In this document: one piece after another, positions 57,049-64,000 of the stretch
Position numbering within the stretch: position 1 is the first letter of the stretch
Layout: each line of letters begins with the position of its first letter
From: Vibrio gazogenes
Lineage (GTDB): Bacteria; Pseudomonadota; Gammaproteobacteria; Enterobacterales; Vibrionaceae
Direction of reading: 5' to 3'
Length of the DNA stretch: 64,000 nt
NCBI RefSeq assembly: GCF_002196515.1
Contig: NZ_CP018835.1
Span: 1,178,001-1,242,000 of the forward strand
Notes under the pieces: model-generated
Told to the model about the DNA's origin: nothing
Seen by the model: the letters and a program-made list of their open reading frames with translations, nothing else
Databases searched by the model: none
Position numbers and translations under genes: made by a program

Positions 57049-58212
57049 ATGGCCAAAGGTGATGTAATCAACCTTGATTTTGAAAGCTTCATCGATTCAG
57101 ATACGCAAGTCAAGGTGACACGACTGACACCCAAGAATGTGATATGCCATCGCAACTATTTTTATCAGAAATGTTTTACCCAAGACGGACAGAAATTGCT
57201 ATTTGCCGGAGATTTCGACACCAATCGAAATTACTATCTGCTCGATCTCACCACCCAACAGGCAACACAACTGACAGAAGGCAGCGGCGATAACACTTTC
57301 GGTGGGTTTATTTCATCCGATGAGCAAAGCTTCTTCTATGTCAAAAATGAACGCAACTTAATGAAAGTTGATTTTAAGACTCTCGAAGAAACGCTGATTT
57401 ACACCGTAGATGAAGCGTGGAAAGGTTACGGTACATGGGTGGCGAATTCAGACTGTACCAAACTGGTTGGCATCGAAATTCATAAAGACAGTTGGCAACC
57501 GCTCACATCATGGGAAAAATTTGCTGAGTTTTATCATACCAATCCGACTTGTCGCCTGATTCAAGTCGATATTGCGACGGGTGATGTCAACGTCATCCAC
57601 CAGGAAGATGCCTGGCTGGGACATCCGATCTATCGTCCGTTTGATGATCAAACCATCGGGTTCTGCCATGAAGGGCCTCATGATCTTGTCGATGCGAGAA
57701 TGTGGCTGGTGGACGGTGACGGCAGCCATGTCCGCAAAGTCAAATCTCATGCGCCGGGAGAGTCCTGTACTCATGAGTTCTGGATTCCGGATGGAAGCGC
57801 GATGGCGTACGTGTCCTACCTAAAAGGGCAAACCGAACGGGTCATATGTCGAGTCGATCCCCAAACGTTAGTCAATGAAGTCGTAATGGAAATGCCACCG
57901 TGTTCTCATTTGATGAGTAACTTTGATGGCTCGCTGATGGTCGGTGACGGATGTGATACCCCACCGGATGTGAACGACACCGATAGCTACAATATCGAGA
58001 ATGATCCTTTCCTCTATATTCTCAATACACGCAAGAAAACGTTCGCCCGATTGGCAAAACACAGTACCTCTTGGCAAGTACTTGATGGTGATCGTCAAAT
58101 CACGCATCCCCACCCTTCATTTACCCCCAATGATCAGGGGGTGTTATTTACCAGTGACTTTGAAGGAGTACCAGCGGTATACATTGCTGACCTACCCAGC
58201 AAGCTCAAATAA
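57049..58212 (+). CDS. ogl: Oligogalacturonate lyase Ogl (PL22)
   Basis: 387 residues, one short of Dickeya Ogl. Seven-bladed beta-propeller with strong family identity (VICHRNYFYQKCFTQDGQKLLF, FCHEGPHDLVDARMW, HAPGESCTHEFW). The Mn2+ ligands of the Yersinia PL22 enzyme, His287, Gln350, His353 and His355, are present at the same residue numbers (CSHLMSN; RQITHPHPSF). It cuts unsaturated digalacturonate to 5-keto-4-deoxyuronate in the cytoplasm, feeding KdgF and the downstream isomerase and dehydrogenase. Confidence 0.96.
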   Translation: MAKGDVINLDFESFIDSDTQVKVTRLTPKNVICHRNYFYQKCFTQDGQKLLFAGDFDTNRNYYLLDLTTQQATQLTEGSGDNTFGGFISSDEQSFFYVKNERNLMKVDFKTLEETLIYTVDEAWKGYGTWVANSDCTKLVGIEIHKDSWQPLTSWEKFAEFYHTNPTCRLIQVDIATGDVNVIHQEDAWLGHPIYRPFDDQTIGFCHEGPHDLVDARMWLVDGDGSHVRKVKSHAPGESCTHEFWIPDGSAMAYVSYLKGQTERVICRVDPQTLVNEVVMEMPPCSHLMSNFDGSLMVGDGCDTPPDVNDTDSYNIENDPFLYILNTRKKTFARLAKHSTSWQVLDGDRQITHPHPSFTPNDQGVLFTSDFEGVPAVYIADLPSKLK

Positions 58213-58237
58213 CATTCACTGTTTCAGAGAGAGGTTT

Positions 58238-58456
58238 ATGCCTCTCTTGCCCGATACCAATCAGAGCGCTCAAACGTTTCATCTCCCCCAATTCGAAGCG
58301 TTTGTTGCGCTCTTCATTGCAGGTTTGCTATTCTTTTCCCCCATTGCTCAACACCCACATATGATGATTATTCCGGGTGCAAAGCACTCATCATTCGGGC
58401 CACCAGCGCATTCAACAAAATCGAGTCTTGCGGTGAGCCGTTTTATCACGACCTAA
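58238..58456 (+). CDS. Doubtful 72-residue ORF between ogl and mutS
   Basis: ATG at 58238 with GAGAGG upstream; the product begins MPLLPDTNQSAQTF and has one hydrophobic stretch FVALFIAGLLFFSPI. I do not recognise it. The ribosome site lies inside a hairpin AGAGAGG/CCTCTCT (58225-58246) that may instead end ogl. It could be a gene remnant or not a gene. Confidence 0.25.
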   Translation: MPLLPDTNQSAQTFHLPQFEAFVALFIAGLLFFSPIAQHPHMMIIPGAKHSSFGPPAHSTKSSLAVSRFITT

Positions 58457-58476
58457 TTGGCATTGAAATATAAAAA

Positions 58477-61068
58477 ATGATCGATAATCCCACCTCAAAT
58501 AAAGCACCAGAAAGTAAACATACGCCCATGATGCAACAGTATCTGAAGCTCAAGGCTGAAAATCCTGATATTTTGCTGTTTTATCGTATGGGGGACTTTT
58601 ACGAACTATTTTATGATGATGCAAAACGCGCTTCCCAGTTACTCGATATTTCACTGACCAAACGGGGCGCATCCGCCGGAGAACCCATTCCGATGGCTGG
58701 CGTTCCTTTCCATGCCGTTGAAGGGTACTTAGCCAAGCTGGTTCAGCTCGGTGAGTCGGTTGCTATTTGCGAGCAAATCGGAGACCCCGCCACCAGTAAA
58801 GGTCCGGTAGAGCGAAAAGTTGTCCGCATCGTGACTCCGGGAACCATCACTGACGAAGCTCTGTTACCGGAACGACTCGACAACCTGATTGCAGCCATTT
58901 ACCAGCAAGGCCAACAATTCGGCTATGCCACACTTGATATGACTTCAGGTCGTTTTCAGCTCTGTGAGCTGGATAGTGAAGAATCCATGGCAGCCGAATT
59001 GCAAAGAACTGCACCGAAAGAACTGCTCTTTCCCGAGGATTTTCAGGCCGTTCACCTCATGGGAAACCGGAAAGGAAACCGCCGTCGCCCAGTATGGGAG
59101 TTTGAACTGGACACCGCCAGACAACAGTTAAACCAACAGTTCGGCACCAAAGATTTAGTTGGCTTCGGCGTCGAAACGGCCGAAAAAGGATTGTGCGCCG
59201 CAGGCTGTCTGATTCAGTATGTCAAAGATACGCAAAGAACCGCACTCCCTCATATTCGCGCCCTGATCTATGATCGCCAAGACACAACCGTAATTATGGA
59301 TGCAGCCACCCGGCGTAATCTGGAGCTGACCCAAAATCTATCCGGAGGCACAGAGCACACACTGGCTGAAGTGCTCGATCACTGTGCGACCCCGATGGGA
59401 AGCCGAATGCTCAAACGTTGGTTGCATCAACCAACACGTCAGATTGAAGTGCTCAATCATCGGCTTGATGCCATCGGTGAACTCAAAGAACAAGGCATTT
59501 TCAGCGACGTACAACCGATATTGAAACAGATTGGTGATATCGAACGGATTCTGGCTCGTTTAGCGATTCGTTCAGCCCGTCCCCGAGATCTGGCGCGTCT
59601 GCGTCACGCCCTGCATCAATTACCGACATTACAGACAAACCTCTCATTACTGACCCATCCACACTTGCAGCAACTGGCCCAGTCTTGCCAACCGATTGAG
59701 TCGATCGCAACCTTGCTAGAACAAGCAATTGTCGAGAATCCTCCTGTGGTGATCCGCGACGGTGGTGTGATTGCAGCAGGCTATCATGCTGAATTGGATG
59801 AATGGCGCAATTTAGCGGATGGGGCGACTGAATATTTGGCACAACTGGAACATGACGAGCGGGAGCGTCATGGCATCGATACACTGAAAGTCGGTTATAA
59901 TAATGTCCATGGTTTTTATATTCAGGTGAGCCGGGGACAGAGTCATCTGGTTCCGCCTTACTATGTACGCCGTCAGACGCTGAAAAATGCGGAACGCTAC
60001 ATCATTCCCGAACTCAAAGAACATGAAGACAAGGTGCTGAATTCAAAATCAAAAGCACTGTCTCTGGAGAAACAACTCTGGGAAGCATTATTTGATCAAC
60101 TACTGCCTTATCTGGCACAACTTCAGGAACTCTCCGCTGCCATATCACAACTTGATGTACTGCAAAATCTGGCGGAACGGGCGGAAACGCTGGATTACTG
60201 TCGTCCGGAAATCACCACAGAAGCAGGAATTTATATTCAGTCAGGTCGTCATCCGGTTGTCGAACAGGTCATGCAAGACCCATTTATTGCCAACCCGGTA
60301 GCACTACATCCTCAACGGAAAATGTTGATTATTACTGGCCCGAATATGGGGGGTAAATCAACCTATATGCGCCAAACAGCGCTGATTGCATTAATGGCAC
60401 ATATTGGCTGTTATGTCCCTGCGGAGTCCGCCAAGATCGGCCTCACTGATCGCATCTTCACCCGAATTGGAGCATCTGACGATCTGGCTTCGGGCCGTTC
60501 AACCTTTATGGTTGAGATGACGGAAACAGCCAATATTTTACACAATGCGACGCAATACAGTTTGGTATTGATGGATGAAATCGGGCGTGGCACCAGTACC
60601 TACGATGGTCTGTCTCTGGCATGGGCCAGTGCTGAGTGGCTGGCGACAGAAATTGGCGCACTGACACTGTTCGCTACACATTATTTCGAATTAACCGAAC
60701 TTCCAGAGTTGCTACCGCATCTCGCCAATGTCCACCTTGATGCTGTCGAACATGGCGATAGCATTGCATTTATGCACGCGGTTCAGGAAGGGGCAGCCAG
60801 TAAATCTTACGGATTAGCCGTTGCCGGACTGGCCGGTGTGCCGAAAGCGGTGATCAAAAATGCGCGAATGAAGCTATCTCAGTTGGAGCAAAGCCACCAG
60901 TTGGATGGAAAGCGGACAGGACAATCGCCTGTGGTTGATGTCGCCAATCAACTGAGCTTGATGCCGGAACCATCCGAAGTCGAGAAACAACTCGCAGAAC
61001 TCGACCCTGATAGCCTCACGCCGAGACAAGCGCTCGAACAACTCTATCTACTGAAGCGTTATCTCTAA
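58477..61068 (+). CDS. mutS: DNA mismatch repair protein MutS
   Basis: 863 residues. Mismatch-recognition motif [11 protein letters not shown] (Phe-x-Glu at 41-43), connector and lever domains, then the ATPase with Walker [10 protein letters not shown] (621-629), the [17 protein letters not shown] signature and Walker [17 protein letters not shown]. The C-terminus holds the tetramerisation/beta-clamp region. MutS binds mispaired bases and recruits MutL. It is the conserved partner of the recA-pncC end of this segment. Confidence 0.99.
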   Translation: MIDNPTSNKAPESKHTPMMQQYLKLKAENPDILLFYRMGDFYELFYDDAKRASQLLDISLTKRGASAGEPIPMAGVPFHAVEGYLAKLVQLGESVAICEQIGDPATSKGPVERKVVRIVTPGTITDEALLPERLDNLIAAIYQQGQQFGYATLDMTSGRFQLCELDSEESMAAELQRTAPKELLFPEDFQAVHLMGNRKGNRRRPVWEFELDTARQQLNQQFGTKDLVGFGVETAEKGLCAAGCLIQYVKDTQRTALPHIRALIYDRQDTTVIMDAATRRNLELTQNLSGGTEHTLAEVLDHCATPMGSRMLKRWLHQPTRQIEVLNHRLDAIGELKEQGIFSDVQPILKQIGDIERILARLAIRSARPRDLARLRHALHQLPTLQTNLSLLTHPHLQQLAQSCQPIESIATLLEQAIVENPPVVIRDGGVIAAGYHAELDEWRNLADGATEYLAQLEHDERERHGIDTLKVGYNNVHGFYIQVSRGQSHLVPPYYVRRQTLKNAERYIIPELKEHEDKVLNSKSKALSLEKQLWEALFDQLLPYLAQLQELSAAISQLDVLQNLAERAETLDYCRPEITTEAGIYIQSGRHPVVEQVMQDPFIANPVALHPQRKMLIITGPNMGGKSTYMRQTALIALMAHIGCYVPAESAKIGLTDRIFTRIGASDDLASGRSTFMVEMTETANILHNATQYSLVLMDEIGRGTSTYDGLSLAWASAEWLATEIGALTLFATHYFELTELPELLPHLANVHLDAVEHGDSIAFMHAVQEGAASKSYGLAVAGLAGVPKAVIKNARMKLSQLEQSHQLDGKRTGQSPVVDVANQLSLMPEPSEVEKQLAELDPDSLTPRQALEQLYLLKRYL

Positions 61069-61107
61069 ATCAACCGTTACCTTGAATCAAGCGTCATCCT
61101 AAAAATT

Positions 61108-61134
61108 AAGCGCAGCCATTGAGCTGCGCTTTTC
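61108..61134. terminator. Bidirectional terminator between mutS and the HD-GYP gene
   Basis: A 9-bp stem AAGCGCAGC/GCTGCGCTT with a CATTGA loop, 39 bases after mutS, between convergent genes. Confidence 0.9.
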
Positions 61135-61156
61135 AAGCCGTATCCTCTTCGAGTTT

Positions 61157-62719
61157 TCATACCGTAGGCATATATGACTGACTATCGTCATATTCTCGAA
61201 AAATCCGGAAAAAGTCGGCTTGTCGACGCTCAAAGATGGCGACTAATTGTGGATCAAACCTCTTACCCGAATGGTCGCGGATATAGGCGACGATCTCTTT
61301 CTCGCCCCATGATTCTTTATAACAGCGCTGACTTGCCAAGGCATCAAAGACATCAGCCAGCGCGACAATTCGGCCATAAATATGAATATCTGTACCGGAT
61401 AACCCACGCGGGTAACCTTGACCATTCCAGTATTCATGGTGCTGACTGGCAATAATTGCCCCGGCTTGCATCACAGGTTGATGGGAGCCTTTCAAACAAT
61501 TCTCTCCCACAATGGTATGCTTTTTCATCAGCTCCCATTCTTCATCATTCAGCTTACCCGGCTTATTCAGAATATAGTCTGGGATGCTAATTTTACCGAT
61601 ATCATGGAGAGGCGCGGCATAGAAAATCTCTTCACATTGAGCCGGACTCAAGCCAATTTCTTCAGCGATAATTCGGGAATAATAAGAAACTCGACGAACA
61701 TGGTTACCTGTTTCTTTAGAGCGGGTTTCAGCCAGACCACAAATCGCATAAACAATCTCTTTTTGCGTGTTCCTCAAGCTATCATTGAGTCGTAAGTTGT
61801 CTAACGCAATGGCCATGTTATTACAGAACATTTCAACAAGATGCATATCAATATTTTTAAACTGATGCTTACCGGTAATATTCAAGATGGTCTCCACACC
61901 GTTAACATTGGAGATGTGGCAAATATTGTCTGCTTGATAATGAAGTGCTTGGTCACTTCCCTGGGTCATGTCGAGATTTTCCTGAGAAATGGATGCCTTG
62001 AAGGATTGAGCGGAGATATCCCCGACCTGAGCCAGTACCTCGACATTATCGATATTTTTTTCAACCAGCCCCCCTTTGATTTCAGATGACATCGTGTCAT
62101 CGTCCATATACAGCAACGACGAGGCCTGCTCCAACACTCCCTGAGCAAAACTTTCCATTGATTTGTGTTTGAGAATACTCGCTGTCGCAGAAATGACTTT
62201 TTCGAGACCGAGCTTATGATTCTCTAAGGCCGAAATGTCACGGTAGGAACGGAGTGCGGTATAAACCGTCGAATGAAGTTTACGTTTAGTCAGCTCGGTC
62301 TTCTCTCGATAATCATTAATATCATACTGTTCAATAATATCTTTTTCCGGAATGGTTCCCGGCTGACCGGTACGCAGAATAATCCGAACCAGATGATTGC
62401 CCTGCACATCACGAATATATTCAGCCACCTCCAAGCCCGCTTCTTCCGTTTCCATCACTACATCCAATAACACCACCGCGATATCATTTTCAGATGACAG
62501 AATCTCTTTTGCCTGAGCTGCACTATATGCACTGAAAAATGTGAGTCCTTTACCGTCAAATTGGGTCCGATTCAAAGCCAGCTTCGTGATTGTGTGAACA
62601 CCGTCTTCATCATCGACAATCAGTATTTTCCACCTCGAAGGTTCGTCTTTACAGGTGTTGATGTGAGATGATTGACTTAGATTACCCGACTCATCAAATA
62701 GCATATCCTGCTCTGACAT
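61157..62719 (-). CDS. Response regulator with DUF3369 and HD-GYP c-di-GMP phosphodiesterase domain
   Basis: 520 residues in three parts: an N-terminal receiver (ILIVDDEDGVHTITKLAL, phospho-acceptor Asp in VVLLDVVMETEEAG), a central DUF3369/GAF-like sensory domain (about 170-330), and a C-terminal HD-GYP domain with the metal motif HDIGK and GYP in GQGYPRGLSG. Such proteins hydrolyse cyclic di-GMP and usually answer to a histidine kinase. The sensor gene starting just upstream on the other strand is a possible partner. Confidence 0.92.
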   Translation of the reverse strand: MSEQDMLFDESGNLSQSSHINTCKDEPSRWKILIVDDEDGVHTITKLALNRTQFDGKGLTFFSAYSAAQAKEILSSENDIAVVLLDVVMETEEAGLEVAEYIRDVQGNHLVRIILRTGQPGTIPEKDIIEQYDINDYREKTELTKRKLHSTVYTALRSYRDISALENHKLGLEKVISATASILKHKSMESFAQGVLEQASSLLYMDDDTMSSEIKGGLVEKNIDNVEVLAQVGDISAQSFKASISQENLDMTQGSDQALHYQADNICHISNVNGVETILNITGKHQFKNIDMHLVEMFCNNMAIALDNLRLNDSLRNTQKEIVYAICGLAETRSKETGNHVRRVSYYSRIIAEEIGLSPAQCEEIFYAAPLHDIGKISIPDYILNKPGKLNDEEWELMKKHTIVGENCLKGSHQPVMQAGAIIASQHHEYWNGQGYPRGLSGTDIHIYGRIVALADVFDALASQRCYKESWGEKEIVAYIRDHSGKRFDPQLVAIFERRQADFFRIFREYDDSQSYMPTV

Positions 62720-62897
62720 TTCCCTGCCCTCTCTGATCCCAGCTGAACCTGACTGTTTTCATACGTCCATTCACCATGTGGAACTTGATTTTTACTGCTT
62801 TACTAATCAACTTTAGTATATGAATGGACTTTTACATATACGAATAAGAAGCAACTAGACTCTTATCACTCTCGGTAGTCATCATTGGAGATAGCAC

Positions 62898-64000
62898 ATG
62901 TCTATCTATTATCGAATTACAGCTTTTTGTTTATTTCTGGTTTTCTTATGCATGGGCGCATTTGGCTACATCTCAAATCAAGCTGGTGCAAACCTGCTGA
63001 ATCAATCCGTTGATAAACTTTTAAATGCGGTCGCAACAAACCAACAAGACCGACTCTATAACCTTATTCATGCTTGGAAAGATCGAGTCGCCTTGATCGC
63101 CAGCAGGACACAACTCCGCTTAAGTCTCAACGATTACTTACTTAATCAAAATCAGCAATCATTCGAAAAGATGGTCGGTATCATCCAGGATGCCATCAGC
63201 TCCGTCACAAAAGTGAAGTTTATTCAACTAAAAACCGTCAGTGGTGAAACCATCATCCAGACAGCACCAAATCAAGCCAACAAAGTAGCTGCCACACTTG
63301 CACTGACCGACCATAGCCCAACCGATATTATATTAAAAAGCATCACTCGCGATTTGAATGGGAGACTGTATATTCACATCGAAGCGCCCATGCGCCTTCA
63401 AGATAAACAAATCGGTATGGTGGTGGTAACACTAGCAGCCGATGAATTACTGAACAGCACTCAAAGCTATACGGGGATGGGCGAATCAGGAGAGACGATT
63501 CTCTTCACCAAGAATCAAGCCGATCAATTCGTCTATATCACGCCACTCCGTTACCCTCAATATTTAACAAACCCCGCAGATACAACCTCTTTCGCACTCG
63601 TAAACGATGATGTACTCATTCAAGCTATTGAACATCACACCCAAGACATTATTCAGTCGCGTGATTATCGAAATACCAATGTGATTGCTGTGGCTCGTTA
63701 TTTACCAGAGCTGAACTGGACGATTATCGTGAAGGTGGATCATCACGAAATGATGCAACCGATGAAACATTACCAATATTTACTGGTGATGGCAGCCGGT
63801 GTGCTGGGTATTATCGCGATCATCATTGGACTGGCTCTGGGGCGGGCGATTTCATCGCCGATTATCAAACTTGCCGCCGATGGTCGCAGAATTCGTCTCG
63901 GAGAACATCAGTTGAGAGCGAAAACCAGCCCGACTCAGGCAAAAGAGCTCAATGAACTCGCGCACAGTTTTAATAACCTGGCCGAAAACCTACTCACCAC
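62898..64000 (+). CDS. Cache-domain membrane sensor, N-terminal part (cut by window edge)
   Basis: Partial: 367 codons from the ATG at 62898 (GGAG upstream) to the edge. One N-terminal membrane helix (residues 5-25), a periplasmic Cache-like domain to about 300 (GMGESGETILFTKNQ; RYLPELNWTIIVKVDHHEM), a second helix (LVMAAGVLGIIAIIIGLALG) and a HAMP (PIIKLAADGRRIRLGEHQ). The output domain is not visible; a (hybrid) histidine kinase or GGDEF/EAL protein is likely. Divergent from the HD-GYP regulator, with 178 bases between them. Confidence 0.65.
   Translation, partial: MSIYYRITAFCLFLVFLCMGAFGYISNQAGANLLNQSVDKLLNAVATNQQDRLYNLIHAWKDRVALIASRTQLRLSLNDYLLNQNQQSFEKMVGIIQDAISSVTKVKFIQLKTVSGETIIQTAPNQANKVAATLALTDHSPTDIILKSITRDLNGRLYIHIEAPMRLQDKQIGMVVVTLAADELLNSTQSYTGMGESGETILFTKNQADQFVYITPLRYPQYLTNPADTTSFALVNDDVLIQAIEHHTQDIIQSRDYRNTNVIAVARYLPELNWTIIVKVDHHEMMQPMKHYQYLLVMAAGVLGIIAIIIGLALGRAISSPIIKLAADGRRIRLGEHQLRAKTSPTQAKELNELAHSFNNLAENLLT

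Noticed and set aside
38600..58476. Attachment sites or integrase at island borders
   Set aside because: No tRNA, integrase or long direct repeat was found at either end, so a site-specific integrative element is not supported.

Overview
The window is a chromosomal segment of a gammaproteobacterium, almost certainly a Vibrio. The housekeeping order rsmI-lpoA-yraN-diaA-dolP / sspBA-rpsI-rplM-zapE / zapG-degQ-degS / rplS-trmD-rimM-rpsP-ffh / ypjD-corB / luxS-gshA / oadBAG / tRNA(Arg,Ser)-csrA-lysC-alaS-recX-recA-pncC ... mutS is the Vibrio arrangement, and luxS, a Na+-pumping oxaloacetate decarboxylase and a tRNA-Arg(ACG)/tRNA-Ser(GCT) array beside csrA fit this. I cannot name the species from sequence alone. 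The pectin genes imply a plant-, seaweed- or sediment-associated lifestyle.

Layout. 1-1324: start of a chemoreceptor running off the left edge. 1325-1695: noncoding, with a string of hairpins ending in an intrinsic terminator (possible small RNA). 1696-5966: rsmI and the divergent lpoA-yraN-diaA-dolP run. 5996-7285: a complete IS3-family element with inverted repeats, a 3-bp target duplication and a canonical A AAA AAG frameshift site, inserted between dolP and its terminator. 7293-38479: conserved housekeeping genes, six tRNA genes, and recA with an SOS box filling the promoter spacer.

38600-58212 is the notable accessory region, about 20 kb between pncC and mutS: a near-complete intracellular pectin/oligogalacturonide pathway. 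It holds the regulator kdgR; kduD, kdgF and an RpiB-like isomerase in the place where kduI would be expected; kdgK and kdgA; a KdgM porin; a PL9 exo-pectate lyase lipoprotein; a TogMNAB-type ABC importer with cytoplasmic PL2 lyase PelW and a MATE exporter in the same operon; and a sodium/solute symporter with oligogalacturonate lyase Ogl (PL22). Metal-binding and catalytic residues can be placed by eye in PelW, Ogl, KdgF and the PL9 enzyme. Inferred flow: PL9 enzyme cuts polygalacturonate outside or in the periplasm; KdgM passes oligomers through the outer membrane; TogMNAB and the symporter import them; PelW and Ogl cut them to unsaturated galacturonate and 5-keto-4-deoxyuronate; KdgF opens the ring; the RpiB-like protein probably isomerises DKI; KduD, KdgK and KdgA finish to pyruvate and glyceraldehyde-3-phosphate. 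At least three good KdgR-type palindromes lie in the right promoter regions.

58477-64000: mutS, an HD-GYP response regulator and the start of a divergent membrane sensor protein cut by the right edge.
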